A stretch of 64,000 nt of DNA from Marinobacter lipolyticus (GCF_018424605.1 NZ_QTKT01000005.1:205334-269333); one strand, 5' to 3'. Numbered from the stretch's first letter, positions 1 through 9,082 are shown. The notes: generated by a model not told the origin, from the sequence alone. Program-made: numbers and translations.

Positions 1-1
1 G

Positions 2-454
2 AAAAGGCCGTTTTCTAAAGTACAGTTTGATGTTTTTGGCGCAGTAGATCCTGAGTTTCTGGATAAAACTATTAAGGACGCTGAGTTGCTATCGAATATG
101 TCCGTCAATACCTACGGTATAGTGAGCAAGGAACGCTTAGCCGCTGAATATTGCGGCGGCGGAGTTTTGGTAGTCCCTTCGTTTCATGAAACATTTGGTC
201 TCGTATTCATAGAGGCGCTGTCATGTGGAATGCCAGTTGTTTACACTCGCGGACAAGGGGTGGATGGGTTGGTGGGTGAAGAACACGGGCGAAGGTGTGA
301 TCCTTCCTCGAGTGAGTCGATTGCAGAAGCGATTTTGGAGGCTTCTAGAATACGCCTTGATGAATGTGTTAGTGCGTATTATCGCGATCGATTTTCTTGG
401 GCAGCTATCGCTAGAGAGTATTGTTCTAAGTTGTTAAAGGGGGAGAAGCCTTAA
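2..454 (+). CDS. Glycosyltransferase, GT-B fold, C-terminal part (partial)
   Basis: The reading frame is open to the left window edge, so only the C-terminal ~150 residues are visible. They form the nucleotide-sugar-binding half of a GT4-type glycosyltransferase. The stretch PSFHETFGLVFIEALSCGMP carries the E-x7-E signature of retaining GT-B enzymes, followed by the usual 'GMPVV' loop and a helix ending in a Y/F-rich tail. It presumably adds a sugar to a lipid-linked surface glycan at the cytoplasmic face of the inner membrane. Its TAA stop overlaps the ATG of the next gene (TAATG), so the two are translationally coupled. The DNA looks AT-richer than most of the window, in keeping with a variable surface-polysaccharide locus. 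Donor and acceptor cannot be told from sequence. Confidence 0.85.
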   Translation, partial: KRPFSKVQFDVFGAVDPEFLDKTIKDAELLSNMSVNTYGIVSKERLAAEYCGGGVLVVPSFHETFGLVFIEALSCGMPVVYTRGQGVDGLVGEEHGRRCDPSSSESIAEAILEASRIRLDECVSAYYRDRFSWAAIAREYCSKLLKGEKP

Positions 455-1722
455 TGAAGGTTATCTATTTACACCAGTACTTTAATACTCCGGAAATGGC
501 AGGTGGTACTCGCTCTTATGAAATGGCACGTCGTATGGTCAGGGCGGGGCATGAAGTTCACATAGTGACTAGCTTCCGCGAATCTAACAGCCAGTGCAAA
601 GGATGGTTCGACACTGAAGAAGCCGGGATTTATGTTCATTGGTATCCCGTACCCTATTCGAACCATATGAGTTATAAGGAGCGCATTTCAGCGTTTTTGT
701 CCTTCGCCAAAGCTGCTCGTCGAAAAACGATCCAGCTGGAAGGAGATGTGATATTCGCGACAAGTACACCGTTGACCATTGCGCTACCGGCTATACCTGC
801 CGCCCGGAAAAAGAAGATTCCAATGGTCTTTGAGGTCCGTGATCTCTGGCCTCAAATGCCGATTGCAATGGGGGCGCTAAATAATCCTCTGCTGCGTTTC
901 GCAGCACAATGGTTAGAACGATGGGCATACAAAAACTCGTCTGCGGTAGTTGCTTTGTCGCCAGGGATGAAAGAGGGTGTGGTGCGTAGTGGTTACCCTG
1001 CTGAGAAAGTTGCTGTCATCCCCAACAGTAGCGACATTCAGGAGTTCTCCTATGATGCGGACGCGGCGCAGAAGTTTCGCGCTGAAAGAGATTGGTTGGG
1101 ACAGAAACCACTATTGGTCTATGCGGGCACCTTCGGTAAAGTAAATGGCGTTGACTATATGGTGGATCTAGCAAGAGCGTTACTGGCCCGAGGATCTGAT
1201 GTTCGTATTCTCCTTGTGGGAGAAGGGGCAGAGAGATTTAACGTGAAAGACGCTGCGTTTAAGGCAGGAGTCTTTCAGAAGAATCTTTTCATTGAGGATC
1301 CTTTGCCCAAGAAAAAGATGCCAGGCTTGCTGAGTGCTGCAACGGTTGCGTCCAATCTTGTTACCGATTTGCCAGAAGCTCGGGCAAATTCAGCTAATAA
1401 GTTTTTTGATGCCTTGGCCGCAGGCAAACCGATTTTGGTTAACCATGGTGGATGGATGCATGAACTGATTAACGCACGCGATTGCGGTTTAGCCGTGTGG
1501 CAAAAGTCAATTGATGAGGTTGCAGAAACACTGGACAAAAAGATGCATAATCGAGAGTGGCTGGTGCAAGCAGGGCTAGCTGCGCGAAATTTGGCAGAGA
1601 CATACTTCGACCGCGAGGTATTGGCGGCCCAGTTAATTGAAGTGTTGGAGTCAGCTGTAGCTGACCGTGCTCAACAAGCATCTGCAATTGCGCCCGGCCA
1701 TTATCATTTCAAGCCACATTAA
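454..1722 (+). CDS. Glycosyltransferase family 4, WbuB-like
   Basis: This is a 422-residue GT-B glycosyltransferase. The N-terminal domain opens with MKVIYLHQYFNTPEMAGGTR: the GGTR loop (17-20) and the EVRDLWPQ motif (127-134) are typical of the WbuB/WcaI-type subgroup that transfers acetamido sugars in O-antigen and capsule repeat units. The C-terminal half has the 'NKFFDALAAGKPILVN' donor-binding helix. The length is normal. The start overlaps the stop of the upstream glycosyltransferase, and a PglC-like sugar transferase follows 29 bases downstream, so all three probably belong to one glycan operon. The specific sugar is not deducible; fucosamine or another N-acetylated sugar is plausible by family resemblance only. 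Confidence 0.85.
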   Translation: MKVIYLHQYFNTPEMAGGTRSYEMARRMVRAGHEVHIVTSFRESNSQCKGWFDTEEAGIYVHWYPVPYSNHMSYKERISAFLSFAKAARRKTIQLEGDVIFATSTPLTIALPAIPAARKKKIPMVFEVRDLWPQMPIAMGALNNPLLRFAAQWLERWAYKNSSAVVALSPGMKEGVVRSGYPAEKVAVIPNSSDIQEFSYDADAAQKFRAERDWLGQKPLLVYAGTFGKVNGVDYMVDLARALLARGSDVRILLVGEGAERFNVKDAAFKAGVFQKNLFIEDPLPKKKMPGLLSAATVASNLVTDLPEARANSANKFFDALAAGKPILVNHGGWMHELINARDCGLAVWQKSIDEVAETLDKKMHNREWLVQAGLAARNLAETYFDREVLAAQLIEVLESAVADRAQQASAIAPGHYHFKPH

Positions 1723-1751
1723 TTTCATGGTCATAAGAGTCATTGGGTTAA

Positions 1752-2348
1752 ATGCTTAAACGACTTTTTGATATTATCGCTTCTGGAATCGGTCTTTTAC
1801 TTTTAGCGCCGGTTATTGCTATTGTCGCTGTCCAGGTTCGTCGAAAGCTCGGCTCTCCCATCTTTTTTCGTCAAATTCGCCCGGGAAAGGATGGTAAGCC
1901 TTTCCTGATGATTAAGTTCCGAAGCATGCTGGATGGCGTAGATAAGCAGGGTAAACTCCTTCCTGATAATCAGCGTATGACGAAATTCGGTAGATTTCTG
2001 CGTTCAACTAGCCTCGATGAATTGCCTGAATTATGGAACGTGCTCAGAGGTGAAATGAGTTTGGTAGGCCCTCGCCCTTTACTAATGGAATACCTTCCTC
2101 TCTACTCCAAGATGCAATACCGCCGCCATGAAGTCAGGCCTGGCTTAACGGGTTGGGCGCAAGTAAATGGTCGCAACGCTATTTCTTGGGAGCAAAAGTT
2201 CCGACTCGATGTCTGGTATGTGGATAACCGTAGTCTCTGGTTGGATTTGAAAATTTTGTTTTTCACTCTCAAGAAAGTGCTGATTCGGGATGGGATCAGG
2301 GGCGAAGGTGAGGTGACAATGTCTCGTTTTACGGGGAACAAAGACTGA
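1752..2348 (+). CDS. Initiating sugar-1-phosphate transferase (PglC-like monotopic phosphoglycosyltransferase)
   Basis: At 198 residues this is the short, single-hydrophobic-helix form of the bacterial sugar transferase family, as in PglC, rather than the long WcaJ/WbaP form. A re-entrant helix covers about residues 5-28. The basic segment FFRQIRPGKDGKPFLMIKFR and the catalytic Asp-Glu pair D89-E90 (in SLDELPELWNV) precede MSLVGPRPL. The family transfers a phospho-sugar from a UDP-sugar to undecaprenyl phosphate, the first membrane-committed step of glycan assembly. Its stop (TGATG) overlaps the start of the PglD-like acetyltransferase. With PglD-, PglE- and PglF-like genes adjacent, a UDP-diacetylbacillosamine-type donor is the likely substrate (inference). 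Confidence 0.9.
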   Translation: MLKRLFDIIASGIGLLLLAPVIAIVAVQVRRKLGSPIFFRQIRPGKDGKPFLMIKFRSMLDGVDKQGKLLPDNQRMTKFGRFLRSTSLDELPELWNVLRGEMSLVGPRPLLMEYLPLYSKMQYRRHEVRPGLTGWAQVNGRNAISWEQKFRLDVWYVDNRSLWLDLKILFFTLKKVLIRDGIRGEGEVTMSRFTGNKD

Positions 2349-2980
2349 TGATGCGCCTTGCTATATTGGGAGCCAGCGGTCACGGTAAAGTAGTTGCAGA
2401 CGCTGCAGAGTTAAGTGGCTGGCAAGAGGTTTGCTTTTTTGATGATGCCTGGCCAAATCTCGAGTCAAATGGTCCTTGGACGGTTGAGGGGGGGAATGCT
2501 GAGCTTTTTGCCAGAATGAGCGGGTTTGATGGGATAGTCGTCGCAATCGGTGATAACCGAATTCGAAGGCAGAAGCAGCAACAGCTGATGGGGCTTGGCG
2601 CAAAGTTGGTGACCATTGTGCATCCTGCGGCCCACGTCAGTCGCTACGCCCTGATAAAGGCGGGCTCTGTCGTCTTTGCCAATGCCGTGGTAAATGCTTG
2701 CGCGATGGTGGGTGAGGGCAGCATTATCAATACTGGTGCTGTTATCGAGCATGACTGTCAGCTTGATGCCTTCGTTCATATCAGCCCTAATGCGGTGTTG
2801 GCGGGCGGTGTACAGATAGGTGCTGGGAGCTGGATTGGAGCTTCTGCGTCCGTTAAGCAGTTAGTTGAGGTCGGTAAATTTTCGGTTGTGGGTATGGGCG
2901 CAGTGGTTACCCGTGATGTTCCTGCTGGCACGACTGTGATTGGTAGCCCGGCCCGGGTTCTTAATCGAAAAATCTCCTAA
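2348..2980 (+). CDS. Acetyltransferase, NeuD/PglD family
   Basis: This 210-residue protein has the two-part NeuD/PglD architecture. An N-terminal Rossmann-like UDP-sugar-binding domain carries GASGHGK (8-14). A C-terminal left-handed beta-helix is built from hexapeptide repeats rich in V/I-x-x-x-A/G. The conserved I-E-H-D motif (E134-H135) matches the catalytic Glu-His of PglD, which acetylates the 4-amino group of UDP-4-amino-sugars using acetyl-CoA. The gene overlaps the sugar transferase upstream and is followed 12 bases later by the PLP aminotransferase that would supply its substrate. ATGATG offers two adjacent starts; the first is chosen. An O-acetyltransferase role (NeuD-like) is a less likely alternative given the neighbours. 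Confidence 0.87.
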   Translation: MMRLAILGASGHGKVVADAAELSGWQEVCFFDDAWPNLESNGPWTVEGGNAELFARMSGFDGIVVAIGDNRIRRQKQQQLMGLGAKLVTIVHPAAHVSRYALIKAGSVVFANAVVNACAMVGEGSIINTGAVIEHDCQLDAFVHISPNAVLAGGVQIGAGSWIGASASVKQLVEVGKFSVVGMGAVVTRDVPAGTTVIGSPARVLNRKIS

Positions 2981-2992
2981 TTTGAGTCAAGT

Positions 2993-4159
2993 ATGTTGAG
3001 TTCATCGTTTTCGCCATGGCCCTCATTCACTGAAGAGGAAGCCTGTACCGTAAAGAACGTTCTTTTGTCCAATAAAGTCAATTACTGGACTGGTCAGGAG
3101 GGGCGCAAGTTCGAACGGGAATTTGCAGAGTTCGCTGAGACGGAATACGCCATTGCAGTTGCGAACGGCACGGTAGCGCTGGATTTGGCTTTGAGGGGGC
3201 TCGGTATCGGGCCCGGAGACGAAGTCGTTGTTACATCCCGAACCTTTCTGGCTTCCGTTTCGGCTATCGTAACAGCCGGAGCGACACCAATATTTGCGGA
3301 TGTTGATCGTGATTCACAAAACGTCACTCCAGACACTGTTCGATTGGTTCTGACACGGCAGACCAAAGCAATTGTCTGTGTGCATTTGGCGGGCTGGCCC
3401 TGTGAAATGGAAGCGTTTCGGGCACTGGCGGACGAATTCGGACTGTTTCTGATTGAAGATTGTGCGCAGGCCCACGGCGCGAAGTACAGTGGGCGGTCGG
3501 TCGGTGGGCTTGGCGATGTGGGGTGCTGGTCGTTCTGCCAGGATAAGATCATGACCACTGGTGGAGAAGGCGGTATGGTGACTACCAATGACTCCGCGCT
3601 TTGGTCCCGAATGTGGTCATTTAAGGATCATGGCAAGAGCTGGGAGGCCGTCTATGAGCGGGAGCATCCCCCGGGGTTCCGTTGGTTGCATGATTCATTC
3701 GGCACTAATTGGCGGATGACAGAAATGCAAGCGGCGATTGGCCGTGTGCAGCTCACGCGAATGGATGAGTGGCATAGTATCCGTTTGAACAATGCCAGGA
3801 GGATCTGGGAAACGGCCCGGAATTTACCAGGGATGCGTGTGCCGGAGGTGCCGGAGTGTGTCGAGCACGGCGCTTACAAATGCTATGTTTTTGTTGAGTC
3901 GGGCAATCGGGACGACATAATGAGGGCAATCAATGAGAACGGTGTTCCCTGTTTTTCAGGCTCGTGCTCTGAGGTCTATCTTGAAAGGGCATTTGATAAC
4001 ACCAGTTGGCGCCCGGAGAAGCCACTCCCGACTGCGAGGGAGCTCGGTGAAACCAGCCTCATGTTTTTGGTCCATCCGACACTAACCGGGGAAGAAATAA
4101 ATAAAACCTGTGACGTGATGACGGACGTCGTGATGGAACTTAATCGGGACTTTCTGTAA
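2993..4159 (+). CDS. DegT/DnrJ/EryC1/StrS aminotransferase (PglE-like)
   Basis: This is a 388-residue PLP-dependent sugar aminotransferase of normal length. The Schiff-base lysine is K185 in SFCQDKIMTTGGEGG, and the cofactor-contacting Asp is D156 in IEDCAQAHGA. The family converts UDP- or dTDP-4-keto sugars to 4-amino sugars. Its position between the PglD-like acetyltransferase and the PglF-like 4,6-dehydratase fits the order PglF (dehydrate), PglE (aminate), PglD (acetylate). Its TAA stop overlaps the ATG of the next gene by one base. Some relatives act on other keto-sugars (perosamine, viosamine), so the exact product is inferred from context. Confidence 0.88.
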   Translation: MLSSSFSPWPSFTEEEACTVKNVLLSNKVNYWTGQEGRKFEREFAEFAETEYAIAVANGTVALDLALRGLGIGPGDEVVVTSRTFLASVSAIVTAGATPIFADVDRDSQNVTPDTVRLVLTRQTKAIVCVHLAGWPCEMEAFRALADEFGLFLIEDCAQAHGAKYSGRSVGGLGDVGCWSFCQDKIMTTGGEGGMVTTNDSALWSRMWSFKDHGKSWEAVYEREHPPGFRWLHDSFGTNWRMTEMQAAIGRVQLTRMDEWHSIRLNNARRIWETARNLPGMRVPEVPECVEHGAYKCYVFVESGNRDDIMRAINENGVPCFSGSCSEVYLERAFDNTSWRPEKPLPTARELGETSLMFLVHPTLTGEEINKTCDVMTDVVMELNRDFL

Positions 4160-6102
4160 TGAGCGTGATTGAGACGTTTCTTAATCTCCCCAGATATCAG
4201 AAAAGAATCATTTCGGTGGTCTCTGACATGGTGGTTCTTTTTTTCGCTATCTGGGCTGCGTTCGCTTTGCGCCTGGAGCAACATCTGTGGGTGCCAAACT
4301 GGGATCAGGTAGTTGTCGCAGCCGTGACTGTTTTTTTTACAATCGCGGCGTTTATCCGTCTGGGGTTGTACCGTGCGGTCATCCGCTATCTGAGTGACAA
4401 GGCTTTCCTGACCATTATTTATGGCGTGGCTCTCTCCAGCCTTTCTCTGATTGTACTTGGGTACCTCCTGCAGGTATTTGTTCCGCGCTCGGTGCCAGTC
4501 ATATACGGCGCCCTGGCTTTCTTGTTTGTCAGTGGCTCTCGCCTTGGTGTGCGTATGCTGGTAAATCACCCCCGCCAACGCCGCAAGGAGGCTGTTGCTA
4601 TAATCGGCGCGGGTCAGACTGGCATGCAGCTGGCCTCTGCTCTGAGCCAGGGTACCGAATACCGTCCAGTGTTGTTTGTTACCTTTGAGCGGGCCAATCA
4701 TAAGGCCATGATCAATGGTCTGCCGGTGGTCAGTGTTGATCACATTGCTAAGCACGCGGCCAAACATCGGGTTCAGCGCTTGCTTTTGGCACTGGACGCG
4801 GATAGCCGAGTGGATAGGAAGGCGCTCCTGAAACAACTTGAGCCTCTCTCCTTGCCGGTGCAAACGGTGCCTTCCATGTCCGAGCTGGTGGCCGGTCAGG
4901 CACGTATTAATGATATTCGTGATCTGGAAATTGAGGATCTGTTGGGTCGTGACCCAGTGCGGCCTGATACTGCCATTGTCGCGGACAGTCTGTATCAGAA
5001 GGCGGTAATGGTAACCGGCGCCGGTGGTTCCATCGGGTCCGAGTTGTGTCGCCAGATTCTTCGTCACAAGCCCCGCACTTTGGTGCTGTTCGAACAATCG
5101 GAATTCTCTCTGTACGCCATTGAGCGGGAACTTCAGTCCATCAACTTAGTCGAGGGGCTCGGGGTAGAGTTGCACCCCCTTCTGGGGAGTGTTTCGCATC
5201 GTCGCCGCTGTGAAACCGTCATGAAAGCCTTTGGAATTCAGACTGTCTATCACGCCGCGGCGTACAAGCATGTACCTCTGGTAGAACACAATGTGATCGA
5301 AGGTGTTCAGAACAATGTGTTCGGCACTTGGCATGCAGCCGAAGCAGCAGTGGCCGCAGATGTTGAGCGCTTTGTGCTGATTTCCACTGATAAGGCGGTG
5401 CGGCCTACCAATGTTATGGGGGCCAGCAAGCGCCTGGCGGAGCTGGTTTTACAGGGCCTGGCCCAGCGCCAGACTAACACGGTATTTTCCATGGTGCGGT
5501 TTGGCAATGTGCTAGGTTCCTCCGGCTCCGTAGTTCCATTGTTCCGCGATCAAATTCGTGACGGTGGCCCGCTTACGGTGACCCATCCGGATATCATCCG
5601 CTATTTCATGACCATTCCGGAGGCAAGCCAGTTGGTGTTGCAAGCCGGCAGCATGGGGGTCGGCGGTGAAGTGTTTGTGCTGGACATGGGCGAGCCGGTG
5701 AAAATTGCCGACCTTGCCCGGAAGATGATTCACCTGATGGGTCTGGAAGAAAAAACCGAGGACGATCCCGATGGTGACGTGGAGGTGGTATACACCGGTT
5801 TGCGCCCCGGCGAGAAATTGTATGAGGAGCTGCTGATCGGCGACGACCCGCAGGGTACCGCCCACCCGCGCATTATGATGGCGCGGGAAGCTTCCATGTC
5901 GTGGACGGAGGTGGAAGCTACACTTGATAAGCTGATGCGGGCTAGCCAGAGCTTTGACTGCCGCTCTGTGGTGGAGGTGCTGCGTACGGCACCTACCGGG
6001 TACGCGCCGAATGGTGAGGTGGCGGATCTGGTTTGGTGTGTGGGGTCTACGCAGCCACCTGCTGTGACGAATGAAGGCAATGTTCGTCGATTACCGGTGT
6101 AG
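4159..6102 (+). CDS. Membrane-bound nucleotide-sugar 4,6-dehydratase (PglF/WbpM/CapD family)
   Basis: A long (647-residue) member of the extended SDR family. Four hydrophobic helices lie in the first ~125 residues. A first Rossmann domain has IIGAGQTG (148-155), and a second, catalytic one has GAGGSIGSE (287-295). The active-site segment STDKAVRPTNVMGASK places the T410-D411-K412 triad where PglF/WbpM carry their non-canonical catalytic residues in place of the SDR Tyr. It dehydrates UDP-GlcNAc to UDP-4-keto-6-deoxy-GlcNAc at the inner membrane. As the last of six tightly spaced genes it supplies the keto-sugar used by the PglE/PglD-like enzymes. A C5-inverting dehydratase cannot be excluded. 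Confidence 0.92.
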   Translation: MSVIETFLNLPRYQKRIISVVSDMVVLFFAIWAAFALRLEQHLWVPNWDQVVVAAVTVFFTIAAFIRLGLYRAVIRYLSDKAFLTIIYGVALSSLSLIVLGYLLQVFVPRSVPVIYGALAFLFVSGSRLGVRMLVNHPRQRRKEAVAIIGAGQTGMQLASALSQGTEYRPVLFVTFERANHKAMINGLPVVSVDHIAKHAAKHRVQRLLLALDADSRVDRKALLKQLEPLSLPVQTVPSMSELVAGQARINDIRDLEIEDLLGRDPVRPDTAIVADSLYQKAVMVTGAGGSIGSELCRQILRHKPRTLVLFEQSEFSLYAIERELQSINLVEGLGVELHPLLGSVSHRRRCETVMKAFGIQTVYHAAAYKHVPLVEHNVIEGVQNNVFGTWHAAEAAVAADVERFVLISTDKAVRPTNVMGASKRLAELVLQGLAQRQTNTVFSMVRFGNVLGSSGSVVPLFRDQIRDGGPLTVTHPDIIRYFMTIPEASQLVLQAGSMGVGGEVFVLDMGEPVKIADLARKMIHLMGLEEKTEDDPDGDVEVVYTGLRPGEKLYEELLIGDDPQGTAHPRIMMAREASMSWTEVEATLDKLMRASQSFDCRSVVEVLRTAPTGYAPNGEVADLVWCVGSTQPPAVTNEGNVRRLPV

Positions 6103-6143
6103 CTTTTCCCGGATAAGTTTCCCTCTTAAACACGGACGTTGTA

Positions 6144-7637
6144 ATGATTGATATCAAACACCACGGCGCCACCGCAGGCGTCACCGGCTCCTGTCACGAA
6201 CTCATCGTCGGTAATTCAGGCGTTCTGATTGATTGCGGGCTGTTCCAGGGCGAGGAAAAAGGCCATGGCTCAGGCGCCCATAATCTCGCCATCGATTTTC
6301 CCATTGAGCACATTCGTGCGTTGATCGTAACCCACGTTCACATTGATCATGTGGGGCGTATTCCCTATCTGCTGGCTGCCGGTTTTGACGGGCCGATCAT
6401 CTGTTCGGAACCGTCCGCGATCATGCTGCCGGAAATTCTGGAGGATGCGCTCAAAATTGGGTTTACCCGGGACCGTGCTCTGATCGAACGGGTTCTTGGC
6501 CTGATTCGCTCGCGGGTTGTGGCAGTGCCCTACGGCCAGTGGCATTCGGTGTTTGATGAGGACGACGCTGCGCTGCAGGTTCGGTTACAGCGGGCCGGGC
6601 ACATTCTGGGGTCAGCGTATGTTGAGTGCGATGCCCATGCATGTTCCGCCCGGGAGCGTATCGTGTTCAGCGGGGATCTCGGTGCGCCCCATGCGTCGCT
6701 GCTACCGGAGCCTCAGCCGCCTGAAAAGGCCGATCGCCTGGTCATCGAGAGCACCTACGGTGATAAGGACCACGAAGATCGGGAAACCCGGCGTTACCGC
6801 TTGAAGGCGATACTGGAGCATGCGCTGGCGGATGGAGGTACGGTGCTGGTGCCTGCCTTCAGTATCGGGCGTACGCAGGAGTTGCTGTATGAGATTGAAA
6901 GCCTGATTGAGGAGTTCGGGGATGATTCCATTGATGCCGGGAAGTCGGATAACGCGTCGCGGGGCGACGCTAATCCGACTTACGGTGAAGAAGGCGAACC
7001 TGTAGGTCGGATCAGGCAATGCCGTAATCCGACAAATCAGCCTTTAACTTGGAATAACCTGGAAATTGTGGTGGATTCCCCTCTGGCTGCGGAGTTCACC
7101 CGGATTTATGACCGGCTACGGCCATACTGGGATGATGAGGCAATGGCACTGGTTCGCGAAGGTCGCCACCCGTTGTCGTTCGAGCAACTGACAGTCATTG
7201 ACGATCACCGGGATCATCTGGAAGCGGTGGATTATTTGGCCCGTACCAACCGGCCCTGTGTGGTGCTGGCCGGTTCCGGCATGTGCGCCGGGGGAAGGGT
7301 GGTGAATTACCTCAAGGCGATGTTGGGGGATGAGCGCAACGATGTGCTGTTCGTGGGTTACCAGGCGGCCGGCACGCCTGGGCGTGACATTCTGAATTAT
7401 GGACCCCGTGGCGGCTGGGTAGAGCTGGACGGCGAACGATACGACATTCGCGCGCAGGTGCACCAGGTGGGTGGTTATTCGGCCCACGCAGGGCAGGCTG
7501 ATTTGCTTCGTTTCGTAGCAGGTATCGGCCTGCCGCCATCGGAGATCCGGATTGTGCACGGTGATCCGGCCGCCAAGCGGGCACTGAAGAACAGGTTCCA
7601 AGGTTTAGGGCTAACAGGGATAATGATTCCTCAATAG
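6144..7637 (+). CDS. Metallo-beta-lactamase-fold beta-CASP protein (RNA-specific exonuclease-like), with internal REP insertion
   Basis: The metal-binding H-x-H-x-D-H is HVHIDH at residues 64-69. Later elements are SGDLGAPH, ESTYGDKDH, the beta-CASP motifs around 'VPAFSIGRTQELLYE', 'GSGMCAGGRV' and 'GGYSAHAGQ', and a C-terminal 'VHGDPAAKRAL'. This is the YSH1/CPSF-like family, usually acting on RNA. The oddity is residues ~267-297, which are encoded by a pair of REP palindromes (6944-7033) kept in frame. They form a polar, low-complexity insert between 'LIEE' and the next conserved strand 'IVVDSPLAAEF'. The gene interrupts the glycan locus between the 4,6-dehydratase and tviB, and its role there is unknown. 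The start at 6144 is the first ATG; I see only a weak ribosome site. Confidence 0.88.
   Translation: MIDIKHHGATAGVTGSCHELIVGNSGVLIDCGLFQGEEKGHGSGAHNLAIDFPIEHIRALIVTHVHIDHVGRIPYLLAAGFDGPIICSEPSAIMLPEILEDALKIGFTRDRALIERVLGLIRSRVVAVPYGQWHSVFDEDDAALQVRLQRAGHILGSAYVECDAHACSARERIVFSGDLGAPHASLLPEPQPPEKADRLVIESTYGDKDHEDRETRRYRLKAILEHALADGGTVLVPAFSIGRTQELLYEIESLIEEFGDDSIDAGKSDNASRGDANPTYGEEGEPVGRIRQCRNPTNQPLTWNNLEIVVDSPLAAEFTRIYDRLRPYWDDEAMALVREGRHPLSFEQLTVIDDHRDHLEAVDYLARTNRPCVVLAGSGMCAGGRVVNYLKAMLGDERNDVLFVGYQAAGTPGRDILNYGPRGGWVELDGERYDIRAQVHQVGGYSAHAGQADLLRFVAGIGLPPSEIRIVHGDPAAKRALKNRFQGLGLTGIMIPQ
6944..7033 (+). repeat. Inverted pair of REP-like palindromes inside a coding sequence
   Basis: Two palindromic units lie head to head. 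The first runs from GTCGGAT (6944) to ATCCGAC (6979). The second begins with GTAGGTCGGAT (7003) and ends in AATCCGAC (7033). The arrangement (unit, ~24-base spacer, inverted unit) matches the intergenic pair at 12174-12262. The whole block keeps the host reading frame open. Confidence 0.9.
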
Positions 7638-7671
7638 TGCCTTTAACGCTCGAATGAATAGGATTAGCTAA

Positions 7672-8937
7672 ATGATGAAGACAATTGCCGTTATTGGCTT
7701 GGGATACGTGGGTCTGCCATTGGCTGTGGCATTCGGTGAAAAGCGTAAGGTGGTCGGATTTGATATTAACGCCAAGCGAATCGCCGAACTGAAAGACGGC
7801 GTGGACCTTACACGGGAGGTGTCTTCTGAGGAGTTGGCCGCGGCGGGTGATTTGTCATTTACGGATTCCCTGGACGGTATTCGTGATTGCCAGATTTATA
7901 TCGTGACCGTGCCAACGCCCATTGATGAGTTCAAAACGCCGGATTTAACGCCTTTGGTTAAGGCCAGCGAAAGTGTGGGCAAAGTGCTCAAGAAGGGCGA
8001 TATCGTTATTTATGAATCCACGGTGTACCCCGGTGCGACCGAAGAGGTGTGTGTTCCGGTTCTGGAAAAAGTCTCTGGCCTGGCATTCAACCAGGATTTC
8101 TATGCGGGTTACAGCCCCGAGCGAATCAATCCCGGTGATAAAGAGCACCGTGTTACCACCATTATGAAAGTGACGTCCGGCTCAACTCCGGAGATTGCGG
8201 ATGAAGTAGACGCACTGTATGCCGGTATCATTACCGCGGGAACCCACAAAGCGAGTTCAATTAAAGTGGCGGAGGCGGCCAAGGTGATCGAAAACACCCA
8301 GCGCGATCTGAACATCGCGCTGATGAACGAGCTGTCGATGATTTTCTCCCGCCTGAAGATTGATACCCATGAAGTGCTGGCTGCCGCGGGCACCAAATGG
8401 AACTTCCTGCCGTTCAAGCCGGGCCTGGTGGGCGGGCATTGTATCGGGGTGGATCCTTACTATCTGACCCACAAGGCCCAGGCCATTGGTTATCACCCGG
8501 AGATTATTCTTTCCGGGCGCCGCGTGAATGACAATATGGGCCCTTATGCGGCGGCGGAATTGGTTAAGGCGATGATCAAGGCTGGCCATACCATTGCCAA
8601 TGCCCGTGTATTGGTGATGGGGTTTACCTTCAAGGAAAACTGCCCGGATCTGCGTAATACCCGCGTAATTGATGTGGTTAAAGAGCTGCGTGATTTTGGT
8701 TGTACGGTTGATATCACCGATTGCTGGGCAGACAACGATGAAGCCGAGCATGAATACGGTGTTTCTTTAATAGATAATGCGAAAAACGCACACTACGACG
8801 CGGTGCTTCTTGCCGTGCCTCACCGGGAATACGCTGCACTGTCTTCAAAAGAAATTCGGGGTTATCTGAAAGACAACGGCGTGCTCTTCGACCTGAAAGG
8901 TGTACTTCCCTTGGGCGAAGCCGATTTAAGACTGTAA
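7672..8937 (+). CDS. tviB: UDP-N-acetylglucosamine C-6 dehydrogenase (TviB/WbpO family)
   Basis: A 421-residue nucleotide-sugar dehydrogenase. The NAD-binding motif is [20 protein letters not shown] (5-24), and the catalytic thiol is C257 in [15 protein letters not shown]. The third domain binds the UDP moiety. The overall sequence pattern is the Vi-polysaccharide TviB/WbpO type, which oxidises UDP-GlcNAc or UDP-GalNAc at C6 to the uronic acid, rather than UDP-glucose dehydrogenase. It supplies an acidic acetamido sugar for capsule or O-antigen. ATGATG at 7672 gives two start choices. It ends the glycan locus, and a strong intrinsic terminator follows 25 bases after the stop. Confidence 0.9.
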   Translation: MMKTIAVIGLGYVGLPLAVAFGEKRKVVGFDINAKRIAELKDGVDLTREVSSEELAAAGDLSFTDSLDGIRDCQIYIVTVPTPIDEFKTPDLTPLVKASESVGKVLKKGDIVIYESTVYPGATEEVCVPVLEKVSGLAFNQDFYAGYSPERINPGDKEHRVTTIMKVTSGSTPEIADEVDALYAGIITAGTHKASSIKVAEAAKVIENTQRDLNIALMNELSMIFSRLKIDTHEVLAAAGTKWNFLPFKPGLVGGHCIGVDPYYLTHKAQAIGYHPEIILSGRRVNDNMGPYAAAELVKAMIKAGHTIANARVLVMGFTFKENCPDLRNTRVIDVVKELRDFGCTVDITDCWADNDEAEHEYGVSLIDNAKNAHYDAVLLAVPHREYAALSSKEIRGYLKDNGVLFDLKGVLPLGEADLRL

Positions 8938-8961
8938 ATAGTATTTGGTTTCTTGCTATTT

Positions 8962-8987
8962 AAAACCAGCCTTCGGGCTGGTTTTTT
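8962..8987 (+). terminator. Intrinsic terminator after tviB
   Basis: An 8-bp stem AACCAGCC/GGCTGGTT closed by a TTCG tetraloop is followed by a T-run. It ends the surface-glycan operon. Confidence 0.9.
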
Positions 8988-9012
8988 ATTACCGCTTGGT
9001 AAATAAATAGCT

Positions 9013-9041
9013 TTGCTAAATGACAGTATTTAACTTATTAT
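9013..9041 (+). promoter_or_regulatory. Probable sigma70 promoter for the mvaT-like gene
   Basis: TTGCTA at 9013 and TATTAT at 9036 are separated by 17 bases in a very AT-rich stretch about 40 bases before the start codon. Such AT-rich DNA is also the preferred binding target of MvaT itself, so autoregulation is possible (inference). Confidence 0.45.
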
Positions 9042-9082
9042 TTGTGACGACTTTTGGTCATAAAACATAAGGGTTTTTATTC

